From the NCBI GenBank assembly GCA_026015035.1, contig JAOZHB010000052.1, forward strand, positions 1-52,501: a DNA stretch of 52,501 bases, read 5' to 3'. A program made the position numbers and the translations under genes. Positions 17,923-26,008 of the stretch are shown here, one piece after another. Origin of the DNA: Candidatus Bathyarchaeota archaeon (lineage in GTDB: Archaea > Thermoproteota > Bathyarchaeia > RBG-16-48-13 > GCA-020355125). Positions within the stretch are counted from its first letter, which is position 1. The number at the start of each line of letters is the position of its first letter. Below the pieces are notes generated by a model, which was given only the letters and a program-made list of their open reading frames with translations, was not told the DNA's origin and made no database searches.

Positions 17923-18028
17923 GGGCTCGTCGTCTAGTCTGGATAGGACACTGGCCTGCGGCGGAGCTGTGGAAAAAAGGTCCGCGGAAAGCCAGAAGTC
18001 TGGGGTTCAAATCCCCACGAGCCCACCA
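17923..18028 (+). tRNA. tRNA-Arg(GCG) with a 28-nt intron and encoded CCA
   Basis: I folded this by eye. Acceptor stem GGGCTCG/CGAGCCC, D stem GTCT/GGAC, anticodon stem CTGGC/GCCAG, variable loop AAGTC and T arm TGGGG-TTCAAAT-CCCCA all pair. Discriminator A (18025) is followed by genomically encoded CCA. The anticodon loop is interrupted: removing 17962-17989 leaves a 7-nt loop CTGCGGA with anticodon GCG, which reads CGC/CGU arginine codons. The D-arm and acceptor sequence also fit archaeal tRNA-Arg. A TATA-like TACATATTTTA lies about 33 bases upstream. The track ORFs across this region are artefacts. Confidence 0.95.
17962..17989 (+). other. tRNA-Arg intron at position 37/38 (bulge-helix-bulge)
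   Basis: The 28-nt intron begins CGGAGC and ends GCGGAA. The exon-intron junctions form CTGC/GCGG (4 bp, one G-U) flanked by three-nucleotide bulges GGC and AAA, and an intron stem GGA/TCC. This is the canonical structure cut by archaeal tRNA-splicing endonuclease. A one-base shift of both cut sites would also give a 7-nt loop. Confidence 0.88.
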
Positions 18029-18284
18029 CTCTTCAAGAGCCAGACACAGTTCCATGAAACCGGGTTTTTCTCGCGTAGGGAATATATAGCAACACCAGAA
18101 ATTGAGCAGAAAAAGAAGCTGATCCTGACAAGACACTGGTTAAACAGATTACATACCCCTTAAAAGTTGTCTCGTAAAAAACAAAGAAAACGAGAATTGC
18201 TACGCTCATTGAGATTTCGAAAGTTACAAGCCGGTTTCGACGCTCCCTTTTTAATCGATTAGAAACCTCACGCCATTAAAGGAA

Positions 18285-18293
18285 CGCGCGCGC
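18285..18293. repeat. CGCGCGCGC run in gene-free stretch
   Basis: This alternating CG run is followed directly by TAG. The stretch 18029-18376 around it shows no gene or RNA that I can recognise. Confidence 0.5.
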
Positions 18294-18376
18294 TAGTAAG
18301 AGGTCACAAACAGTACACAGGACTCTCAACAGAATCAAGTACTGAAGAGCTAAACAATAGACTGCAGCCATACCAT

Positions 18377-18496
18377 TCAGGTATAGTAAAAGAAATAGAT
18401 GACCGCTCCGCTCAAAATGCCTACGAAGGCCAGGAAAAGCACTGCCAGCCTAAGAAGACTCTTCACCCAGTCCTGTTCATCATATTTTTTTGCCAT
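18377..18496 (-). CDS. 39-residue single-span membrane protein
   Basis: This is too short for the ORF track. The ATG at 18496 opens MAKKYDEQDWVKSLLRLA, followed by a hydrophobic segment of about 22 residues (AVLFLAFVGILSGAVIYFFYY) and a TGA at 18377. A charged, soluble N-terminus before one membrane span is typical of small archaeal membrane proteins. GAGTGA lies upstream at a reasonable distance. I do not recognise the family and assign no function. It lies between the tRNA and the geranylgeranyl reductase gene, on the same strand as the latter and downstream of it, so it might be transcribed with it. Confidence 0.65.
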   Translation of the reverse strand: MAKKYDEQDWVKSLLRLAVLFLAFVGILSGAVIYFFYYT

Positions 18497-18587
18497 TGCA
18501 AGTCACTCAAACGAGTGGGCAGTGAAACCACTGTGATGATGTTCCTATGGCCTCTCTAATAGATCATCACTCTTTAATCCTTCGATT

Positions 18588-18597
18588 GGCTAGCTAC
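18588..18597. repeat. GGCTAGCTAC motif downstream of geranylgeranyl reductase
   Basis: This shorter member of the AGCT-type palindromic family lies about 80 bases beyond the stop codon of the gene at 18678. Confidence 0.55.
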
Positions 18598-18677
18598 TTT
18601 CGGCTACTACACCTGAGCCATTATGGATTACGTCGCAACTTCGTGTGTCCTTTGGAGTTCTTGACGTGAAGTGGCAG

Positions 18678-19847
18678 TTAGGTCGTTAAGAGGGCTTTGG
18701 CGATCTTCAAGCCAAACAGTGGATGCCTCAGAAACTTGCGTGCGACGGCCGTTATGTCCGATCCGTTGGCCAGATTGATGATGTCCTGGGGCTCCAGTAT
18801 GTCAACCAGGGCGTTTAGATCGTCGTCGTTTAATCGCTCGATCACGTGGAGGGCCTTTAAACTGTCGCGGATACGTTTACCCCAATGCTCATTGTAGCGT
18901 TCAGCATACGTTCTGAGTCTACTTCTTGACAGATTCTCCTCCTCCAAGGCCTTGACAGCGGTCTCTCCAGCCATCGTCCCTGCAGTAATCGAGGAGTGAA
19001 TTCCACCTCCAGTAAAAGGTATCACCTGCCCCGCTGCCTCGCCCACCAGCATTACGTTGTCGTCAACAATTCTCTCTAGTATTCCACTGATCGTGACGGG
19101 TGCCGCTTCGACGCCAATAATCTCTGCTTTTGAGAAGAGGGGGGGATGTTCCTTGATGAATCGGTCAAGATAGGGCTTCGCAGGGCTTCCCCGAACACCT
19201 ATACCGACATTAACCTTCCTCCGCCCCGTCGGGAACACCCATACATACCCAAAGGGAGCAACGTTACGACCCAGGTAGAACGAGGTGGTGTGAGAATCAT
19301 CGAGGTTGCAGTTTACCATGACGTACTGGAGACAGGGGATGAGGGCTCTAGCTCCAGCTTTCTCAAAGTCGAGTCTACGGGAAACAACTGACGAGAAGCC
19401 GTCGGCCCCCAGAAGAAGGGGGGCCTGCCATTCTCCACCCTTAGTCTCAACTTGTATCATGTTGTCTCCCCGCGTCACGTCAACTGCTGCTTGATTCATG
19501 TAGATGTGTGCTCCTGCTTCAGCGGCTTTTTCAGCTAGGTGTTGGAGAAAAAGCGTCTTATTCAGGATGTACCCTGCGCCCGATTCATCTTCAATGGAAA
19601 TGTTCCTTCCATCTGGAGCGTAGACAGATGCACGGGTGATCTCTTGCACGATGAAGTCTTTCGATGGAGCTACTGCAGCTGTGTCAATCGTCTTCTTGCT
19701 CACAGCCTCTCCACACGGCTTCACGCCGAGACGCCTCTCCTTCTCAAGAATGACGACATTGAAGCCTCTGCTTGAGATGGCCCTTGCTGCTGTTAACCCG
19801 GCTGGGCCAGCACCCACAACTACGACATCGGTCTTCATAACACTCAC
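18678..19847 (-). CDS. Geranylgeranyl reductase family FAD enzyme
   Basis: This 389-residue flavoprotein has an N-terminal FAD-binding loop VVVGAGPAGLTAARAI (about residues 8-23), then ILEKERRLGVKPCGEAVS, the P-C-G-E substrate-side motif typical of archaeal geranylgeranyl reductases, and VMLVGEAAGQVIPFTGGGIHSS (about 273-294), the second flavin-contact region. Such enzymes saturate the geranylgeranyl chains of archaeal membrane lipids or of quinone and dolichol precursors. The track start is a GTG; the ATG at 19838 (MKTDVVVVG) is more likely and would make 386 residues. The gap 19848-20302 shows no convincing gene. Confidence 0.9.
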   Translation of the reverse strand: MSVMKTDVVVVGAGPAGLTAARAISSRGFNVVILEKERRLGVKPCGEAVSKKTIDTAAVAPSKDFIVQEITRASVYAPDGRNISIEDESGAGYILNKTLFLQHLAEKAAEAGAHIYMNQAAVDVTRGDNMIQVETKGGEWQAPLLLGADGFSSVVSRRLDFEKAGARALIPCLQYVMVNCNLDDSHTTSFYLGRNVAPFGYVWVFPTGRRKVNVGIGVRGSPAKPYLDRFIKEHPPLFSKAEIIGVEAAPVTISGILERIVDDNVMLVGEAAGQVIPFTGGGIHSSITAGTMAGETAVKALEEENLSRSRLRTYAERYNEHWGKRIRDSLKALHVIERLNDDDLNALVDILEPQDIINLANGSDITAVARKFLRHPLFGLKIAKALLTT

Positions 19848-20158
19848 GGTGTTCTATCTTATGTGAAAAAATGTGTCCTTTCTCGTTTAAGTACATATCT
19901 ACCGAGTTCATATAATTATCATCCCTCAGCCTAGTCCCTCCAACTAGTTAACTGTGATAGGTTCTGTATCCCTTCTGGACTCTACTTATCTTGAAATGGT
20001 TCCCCTCCAACATGCGAAAAGCGGGGAGAAGCGTGGTTGTTGGTGTTTACGTGTTTACATAGCTGTATGTTGGGTGATGTTTCAGTGGATAGGGGCCTTT
20101 CTTACAATAGTTGACTGGTTTAGACGTTTAGGGTCTGTTCTTCCTGTGGCTGTGCTTT

Positions 20159-20169
20159 GCTAGCTAGCT
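20159..20169. repeat. GCTAGCTAGCT palindromic motif
   Basis: It lies in the gap 19848-20302, about 134 bases beyond the stop of the glycosyltransferase at 20303. A second, weaker ACTAGTTAC follows at about 20178. Nothing else in the gap could be assigned. Confidence 0.7.
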
Positions 20170-20302
20170 GAGAGGGACTAGTTACATCACCTGAAAAGGA
20201 TTGTAATTCCGTACTAACGCGATGGTATAAGCCTGCAATCTAGGCATTATGGCTATCTAATGGTGGCTGGATACCTTCGTCTACTGGCAACCCGTTAAAG
20301 AA

Positions 20303-21448
20303 TCAAGAGGTGATCTGGAGGAATTTTCGTGCGACGTCTAACCAGTTGAAGCACTCAGTTCTCTTCAAAGCCCTTCTGCCCTGGGCTTTACATAAATCAT
20401 GGTCACCGATAATCCGTTCAATACAGTCTACCATATGGCTGAAACTGTCTGTCTTAAAGAGGAAGCCTTCGACGCCGTCTTCCACGAGCTCCGGAACCCC
20501 GCCGTTAGCCTGAGCCACCACGGGTTTACCCACCGCCATCGCCTCCAGTATGGACATACCGAGGTGCTCGTTATTAGCAGGATGAACATAAATGTCACAG
20601 GCGTTGTAGAGGCCGAGAAGTTCATCCTCGCTCGTGGCAGGAAAGGCCTGGACATATGCCTTCAAGCCCAGTTTCTCCACGATCCGCTGTACAAGAGGAT
20701 GGAAGCCTCGAACGCGACGGTCCTTCGAACAGGTTAGGATGCACTTCACCCGATGGCCCCGTTTGACCAACGCTCTTAAACCCCGAAGCAAGAGTTCATG
20801 CCGCTTCCTGCGTCCTGCAGCCGAAGAGTAAAAGAGGAGAGTCGTATTCTCATCGACCTTCAACTCATCCCTGAACTTCGCTCTCAACCTAGCATTGGGT
20901 TTGAAGACGTCGCGATCCACGCCGGCTAAAAGGGGTGTAGGCGATATGTCCTCATACTTCTCGTAGAGACCCTGATTCCACCCAGAGTTGGTAAAGAAGA
21001 AGTCAGAGTAGGGGAGGAACATCTTCCAGACCGCATACATCCGTCGACTCTTCTCCGCGACATGCCTGTAAGAGAGCAAACCCTCTTCAGAGAGCCTCCA
21101 CCCCATGGGAGGTGAATGGAGGACACAAGCAATCTGGCTCCCATGCAGACTCTTAGAGAAGACAGCGGGGAAGTGAGTGTGCATGTGATGAGAACAGAGG
21201 AGGTCGTAATCACCTAATTGTTCAGCCATGAAGGCTCCGTTCATCAGTGCGTCAATGATGTCGGGATTCCGAGAGATGTTACCCCCCAGAACCCGGAATA
21301 AACTTCTACGATTCGTAAGCCCATCCGTCCGCCAACAGACCAGTTCTGAATCTACTCCCAGCCTTTTTAAGGCCTTGGAGAGCCCGAGGGCCCAGCTCTC
21401 AGCACCACCGAAGAGTGGAGCCACATACCAGAGATGTCCAATCTTCAT
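20303..21448 (-). CDS. GT4-family glycosyltransferase
   Basis: This 381-residue GT-B protein begins MKIGHLWYVAPLFGGAESWALGLSKALKRLG, with the glycine-rich GGAE turn. The C-terminal domain has LLFYSSAAGRRKRHELLLRGLRALV and YVHPANNEHLGMSILEAMAVGKPVV (about residues 291-315), where EHLGMSILE is the E-x7-E signature. It should transfer a sugar from a nucleotide or lipid donor, likely to a lipid or surface glycan. It stands apart from the 7-14 kb polysaccharide genes. The 330-base gap upstream holds an (AATT)n tract at 21691-21706 and an AGCT motif, and no credible gene; the 62-residue track ORF at 21500 has no recognisable features. Confidence 0.9.
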   Translation of the reverse strand: MKIGHLWYVAPLFGGAESWALGLSKALKRLGVDSELVCWRTDGLTNRRSLFRVLGGNISRNPDIIDALMNGAFMAEQLGDYDLLCSHHMHTHFPAVFSKSLHGSQIACVLHSPPMGWRLSEEGLLSYRHVAEKSRRMYAVWKMFLPYSDFFFTNSGWNQGLYEKYEDISPTPLLAGVDRDVFKPNARLRAKFRDELKVDENTTLLFYSSAAGRRKRHELLLRGLRALVKRGHRVKCILTCSKDRRVRGFHPLVQRIVEKLGLKAYVQAFPATSEDELLGLYNACDIYVHPANNEHLGMSILEAMAVGKPVVAQANGGVPELVEDGVEGFLFKTDSFSHMVDCIERIIGDHDLCKAQGRRALKRTECFNWLDVARKFLQITS

Positions 21449-21690
21449 CGAGGCATACCGCCAACAAGCGGATAACGGTAAAAAAAGGAATTCATTATAA
21501 TGTTAAAAGGTTTACTTAAAAGGGTAATTTCAGCTGGATGGAGGGAGCTAGTTTCCGAGGCACATGTCTACCCAACAAAGTCGGTACGTGAATTGTTTTT
21601 TGTACCAACTTTAGAGACCTTCCACCTCCAAGTCCGTTACTGCATAACCAATGTAATCAACCATTACGAGGACGTGCCCTCCCCTTAATA

Positions 21691-21710
21691 TAATTAATTA
21701 ATTAATTTTA
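21691..21710. repeat. (TAAT/AATT)n tract
   Basis: TAATTAATTAATTAATTTTA is a palindromic AT tetranucleotide run. It lies in the gap between the glycosyltransferase start and the ABC exporter stop. Confidence 0.7.
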
Positions 21711-21744
21711 TGGCAACAAATGGTACTTCTTCACGGGCGTATCG

Positions 21745-21754
21745 AGCTAGCTAG
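21745..21754. repeat. AGCTAGCTAG motif downstream of ABC exporter gene
   Basis: This palindromic AGCT-family motif lies 24 bases beyond the stop of the gene at 21778. Confidence 0.7.
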
Positions 21755-21777
21755 TCTGCATGTTTGGGCTGGATGTG

Positions 21778-23640
21778 CTATCGAGCTTCTTCCTCACGGG
21801 TCGCGGGCTCTCTGAACTGCATCCTGTAGAGACGGCTGTAAAGGTCTCCCTTCTCCAGTAGTTCCTTATGCGAGCCTAACTCAACGATTTCACCGTGGTC
21901 GATTACTGCAATCCGATCCGCGTTCCGGATGGTGGAAAGTCTGTGGGCGATGATGATGGAAGTTCTATTGGCCAACAGCTTCTCCAATGCTTCTTGGATT
22001 ACAAGCTCAGTGTAGGGGTCGACGCTAGAGGTGGCCTCGTCGAGGACGAGGATTCGCGGATTTATCAGCAGAGCCCTAGCAAAGGATACCAGTTGTCTCT
22101 GGCCAATTGAGATGTTACTTGCACCTTCCTGGACGATTGTGTCATAGCCCTGTGGAAGGCGTATGATGAAGTCGTGGGCGTCAATCACCTTTGCCGCGTC
22201 TATTACTTCGTCATCAGTGGCATCGGGCTTACCGTAGCGTATGTTCTCTCTAACCGTATCTTGGAAGAGGAAGGTATCTTGGAGGACAATGCCCATGTGC
22301 TTGCGGAGGGATTGAAGGGTGATCTGCTGGATGTCTTGGCCGTCTAGGAGAATTGTGCCGTCGGTGGGATCATAGAATCGGCAGAGGAGATTAACCATCG
22401 TGCTCTTTCCAGCGCCCGTTGGACCTACAAAAGCCAGCTTCTCATTGGGCTTGACGGAGAGATTTATATTCTTCAGAACTGGAACGTCCGATTCATAGCT
22501 GAAACTGACGTTCCTGTATTCTATTGCGCCGGTTGCATTTGTAAAGTCCACTCCACTAGCCAACTCTGCCTCTTTGACCTCGATAGGCGTGTCAATTAAC
22601 TTGAAGATCCTCTCTAAACCCGCCATGACGGATTGATACATGTTGTAGAAGTTACTGATGCTCATCAGCGGGAAAATAAACATCATTAGGTATCGTTGGA
22701 ATGCAGTGAGGGCTCCGATGGTCAAATGGCCTTCGAGGATCTGACCGACAGAAAACCATAGAATCATCGTTATCCCTATGATGGTTGAGAGACGCATTCC
22801 AACACCGAAGAGACCACTCACCTGTTGGGCTCTAAGGCTGGCTTGAAGGTTTTGGACGTTGACTTGATCGAAGTTCTGGATGTTAACATCCTCCCTGCTG
22901 AAGGCTTGTGTGACCCGTATCCCCGAGATTCCCTCTTGAAGTCTTGAAGTCACCCCCGCGATGCTCTCCCTAGTTCGTCTCCAAGCGCGTCTAGCCCGTC
23001 CTCCCAGAAGGTAAAAGACCACAAACATGAAGGGAACCATCGCTAGAGAAATGAGGCTGAGCTCCACATTCATGGTAAACATGAAGAAGATGGCTCCAAT
23101 GATACTGACAAAATCGGCTATTATGGTGATCATGCCCTCATTTAGAAAGCGATTCAGCTCCTCAACGTCGTTAGTGACTACCGACATGATTCTACCTGTC
23201 TCTCCCTCAGCGAAGAATCTCAAGGATAAGGCTTGGAGATGATCAAAGAGGTCACTGCGTATCTTGAAGAGGACACTCTGACCAATGTGGGACATCAGAT
23301 AGGTTTGAAAAAATCTTATGACATACCGTGCGAAGAGGATTCCCACATATAAAACACTCCACCACATCAATGCTTCTGTGTCCAGACTACCAATAGTAAT
23401 AACTGGCGTCAATATGTCGTCGATAACACGCATCGTCAATTGAGGAGTCATCAAATTTATCAAGGAAGAGCCGATGACGAGTAAGGCTACCACAATTATC
23501 CTAAATCTATATTGCGATAAGTAGGTGAGGAGCCTCTTTAGAAGAACGGTGTCTGAGACTGTTCTCTCCATCTCCTCCTCGCTCCGCATTCTACCCCTGC
23601 GAAAGCCGCCTCTATGGAATCCTCCCCCATGCCAACCCAT
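21778..23640 (-). CDS. ABC exporter half-transporter with intact Walker B but degenerate signature
   Basis: This 620-residue protein has a Gly/His/Arg-rich N-terminal tail, a six-span type IV ABC membrane domain (about residues 40-330) and a nucleotide-binding domain. The latter has Walker A GPTGAGKS, Q-loop MGIVLQDTFLF, Walker B with catalytic Glu ILVLDEATSSVD and the switch histidine in IIAHRLSTI. The signature is NISIGQ instead of LSGGQ. Its partner, encoded two bases upstream, has the opposite defects. Together they form a heterodimeric exporter with one canonical and one degenerate ATP site, as in BmrCD or TM287/288. Substrates of this class are lipids, peptides or drugs; none can be named here. 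Confidence 0.94.
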   Translation of the reverse strand: MGWHGGGFHRGGFRRGRMRSEEEMERTVSDTVLLKRLLTYLSQYRFRIIVVALLVIGSSLINLMTPQLTMRVIDDILTPVITIGSLDTEALMWWSVLYVGILFARYVIRFFQTYLMSHIGQSVLFKIRSDLFDHLQALSLRFFAEGETGRIMSVVTNDVEELNRFLNEGMITIIADFVSIIGAIFFMFTMNVELSLISLAMVPFMFVVFYLLGGRARRAWRRTRESIAGVTSRLQEGISGIRVTQAFSREDVNIQNFDQVNVQNLQASLRAQQVSGLFGVGMRLSTIIGITMILWFSVGQILEGHLTIGALTAFQRYLMMFIFPLMSISNFYNMYQSVMAGLERIFKLIDTPIEVKEAELASGVDFTNATGAIEYRNVSFSYESDVPVLKNINLSVKPNEKLAFVGPTGAGKSTMVNLLCRFYDPTDGTILLDGQDIQQITLQSLRKHMGIVLQDTFLFQDTVRENIRYGKPDATDDEVIDAAKVIDAHDFIIRLPQGYDTIVQEGASNISIGQRQLVSFARALLINPRILVLDEATSSVDPYTELVIQEALEKLLANRTSIIIAHRLSTIRNADRIAVIDHGEIVELGSHKELLEKGDLYSRLYRMQFREPATREEEAR

Positions 23641-23642
23641 GT

Positions 23643-25454
23643 TTAGCTCCCTCCTCCAGTGCTTTGAAAGGTTTCCGGCGTCACGAGATCTTCTTCCGCA
23701 AATTGGGTCTTATAAATTCGTGTGTAGATACCGTTTTTGGCGAGTAACTCCTCGTGGGTACCTGCTTCACCAATCTTCCCGTCTTTGAGAACAATGATTC
23801 GATTAGCCGTCTTGATAGTTGAAAGCCTCTGGGTAATAACCAGCGTCGTCCTATTCTGGAAGAGCGCTTCCAGAGCCTTCTGGATCTTGCTCTCCGTCTC
23901 CGTGTCCACGAAGGATGTTGAGGCATCCATTATCAGGATCTTTGGGTCCATCAGGAGTGCTCGAGCGATGGCGATTCTCTGCTTCTGACCGCCAGAGAGG
24001 GTGACCCCTCTCTCACCCACAAACGTGTCGTAGCCGTCGGGAAAGCTTATGATGAAGTCGTGAGCTTGAGCTGCCTTCGCGACTTGTATGATTTCTTCAA
24101 GAGTAGTATCGGGTCTACCGTAAGCGATGTTTTCTTTGATGGTGGTTGAGAAGAGAAAAACCTCTTGAAGCGAGATGCCTATCTGCTTCCGCAGCGATTT
24201 TAAAGCAACATCTTGTACATCATACCCATCTAACATGACCCTCCCCGAAGTGACATCGTAAAACCTCGGTACAAGGTAAATTAGGGTGCTTTTACCAGAT
24301 CCCGTTGCACCCAGAATGGCAATGGTTTCTCCGGGTTGGACGGTTAGGTTGACGTTCTCAAGAACCAGCTTGTCCTTGATGTATTCAAAAGAAACATTTT
24401 CGAAGATTACCTCGCCTTTCAAGGGAGGGAGTTGGATGGCATCAGGTCGATCCTTTACAGCGGGTTCTTGATCCATCATCCCGAAGACTCTTTCCGCACC
24501 AGCCATAGCGCTGGTGTACATACCGGTCAACATGCTGATGAAGCGTAAGGGCTGCATCAGCCTCATCATCATCCTTGTAAAGAGAAGCAGGTCACCCAGG
24601 GAAATCATATCCCCCATGAGGAAGCTCCCGCCATACCAGTACAGGGCTACAGTTGCTAGGCTGTAAAAAACATCATTTAAGTTGGGGTACATTGCTCTAT
24701 ATCGTGTAGTCTTCAGGTTCAAGTCCATGTATTCCTGATTCTTCTCCGAGTATTTTTGGGTCTCACGCCCCTCTTGGGTGAAGGTTCGTACAACCCTGAT
24801 CCCCGTAATATTTTGCTGCAGAAAGGACTCGATATCACCAAGCTTACGCCTCCGCACGCGGTGTAATGGACGTGCAACCCGATTATACCGGTAGCTTACA
24901 AGGAGGACAAAGGGCGCTGGAATCAGAGAGAGCAAAGTAAGTCGATAATCTACGGATATCAGCAGTCCAAGAACAAGTACGTAGCTGATAAATATGTTTG
25001 CAAAGGCTGCGAACCACATTGACATTATCCGTTGCATTGACCTGACATCGTGGGTTACCCGAGACATCAGTTGACCAGTCTGCGCCTCGTCATAGAAGCT
25101 GAAGGACTTTTCCTGAAGAGACTGATACAAATCGTTTCTCAGATTGAAGACTGCCTTCTGACCAATGTATTGTATAGCATATCTCCGAGCATATTCGAGT
25201 AGCGAACTTATGACGATGGTGGCGATGATGATGAGTACCGACGTCGGAAGTTTATCCAATATTGTTTGGGCGGGGTTGCTAATTGGGTCAGTAATCCAGT
25301 CCTGTATGTCGTTGATGATTTCAGCTGTGATTTGAGGTTCAATAAGTTGAATATAGTTTGTCACGCCCATGAGGGCGACAACGAAGACTAGTATTTGCCA
25401 GTACTGTATCATGTAACGCATCGTTCTAGTGAAATATCCCAAATGAAAAGTCAC
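23643..25454 (-). CDS. ABC exporter half-transporter with degenerate Walker B
   Basis: This 603-residue protein is the first gene of the exporter pair. It has six membrane spans (about residues 15-310) and a nucleotide-binding domain with Walker A GATGSGKST, Q-loop IGISLQEVFLF and a proper signature LSGGQKQRIAIARAL. Walker B reads ILIMDASTSFVD, so the catalytic glutamate after the aspartate is Ala; the switch position reads VITQRLST, Gln where His is usual. This domain cannot hydrolyse ATP at its own Walker site, but it lends its good signature to the partner's active site. Start is the ATG at 25454. The two genes are two bases apart and surely an operon. Confidence 0.94.
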   Translation of the reverse strand: MTFHLGYFTRTMRYMIQYWQILVFVVALMGVTNYIQLIEPQITAEIINDIQDWITDPISNPAQTILDKLPTSVLIIIATIVISSLLEYARRYAIQYIGQKAVFNLRNDLYQSLQEKSFSFYDEAQTGQLMSRVTHDVRSMQRIMSMWFAAFANIFISYVLVLGLLISVDYRLTLLSLIPAPFVLLVSYRYNRVARPLHRVRRRKLGDIESFLQQNITGIRVVRTFTQEGRETQKYSEKNQEYMDLNLKTTRYRAMYPNLNDVFYSLATVALYWYGGSFLMGDMISLGDLLLFTRMMMRLMQPLRFISMLTGMYTSAMAGAERVFGMMDQEPAVKDRPDAIQLPPLKGEVIFENVSFEYIKDKLVLENVNLTVQPGETIAILGATGSGKSTLIYLVPRFYDVTSGRVMLDGYDVQDVALKSLRKQIGISLQEVFLFSTTIKENIAYGRPDTTLEEIIQVAKAAQAHDFIISFPDGYDTFVGERGVTLSGGQKQRIAIARALLMDPKILIMDASTSFVDTETESKIQKALEALFQNRTTLVITQRLSTIKTANRIIVLKDGKIGEAGTHEELLAKNGIYTRIYKTQFAEEDLVTPETFQSTGGGS

Positions 25455-25783
25455 GCTCCCTTGATAAACCTCAAGAAAATGAAAACTGCTTCACATATGA
25501 GGAGAACCTAAATAAACCTAACTGTGCAATCGAGTAACAGCTGAAACTATTCGTCATTTCCTTTTACTCCAGTTTCACTCGGACACTATCTATCTCAGCC
25601 GCAGCATAGATGTGGGCTCTCTCACACTATACTAAGTCCTCCTGGTTCATGTCTTTTACTATAAAGACGAAGGTTCTCTACCGTTAGCTATCTAACTGTA
25701 TTTACAGGTAATCATTATCACGTTTGATATCAAGATAGATATAACCCTGATTTTACACTCTACTATAAAAACACTCCCCTAAG

Positions 25784-25808
25784 AAGCTAGCTATCAGCAC
25801 GCGCTGAC
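25784..25808. repeat. AGCT motif next to a small hairpin
   Basis: AAGCTAGCTA (25784-25793) is followed by TCAGC-ACGC-GCTGA (25795-25808), a short perfect hairpin. They lie in the gene-free stretch 25455-26008, which otherwise holds only the upstream region of the nuclease gene and a GTTAGCTATCTAAC near-palindrome at about 25685. Confidence 0.55.
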
Positions 25809-26008
25809 TTACTCTACAATACTTCATGTCGCTTATAGTAGTGCGACAGCGTAAAACAACAACTTAATATACCGCCACAACCGTTCGTTGAAGCCATACT
25901 CGGTTCGGTGCAGCTCTGTTCTGTATCAAGGCATAGACGTCGAAAGGAAATGATTCCAATTTTGATTGATTGCCTATTGAACCAGCAGTAAATATGAGGT
26001 GAAATGAT

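Noticed and set aside
17873-18163. Three ORFs across the tRNA
   Set aside because: They are translations of the tRNA-Arg gene and its flanks.
19954-20163. 69-residue plus-strand ORF in the 19.8-20.3 kb gap
   Set aside because: Partly hydrophobic, but no start signal and no match; it ends in the AGCT motif. Kept out for lack of support.
21500-21688. 62-residue plus-strand ORF
   Set aside because: It lies in a promoter gap and has no ribosome site or known motif.
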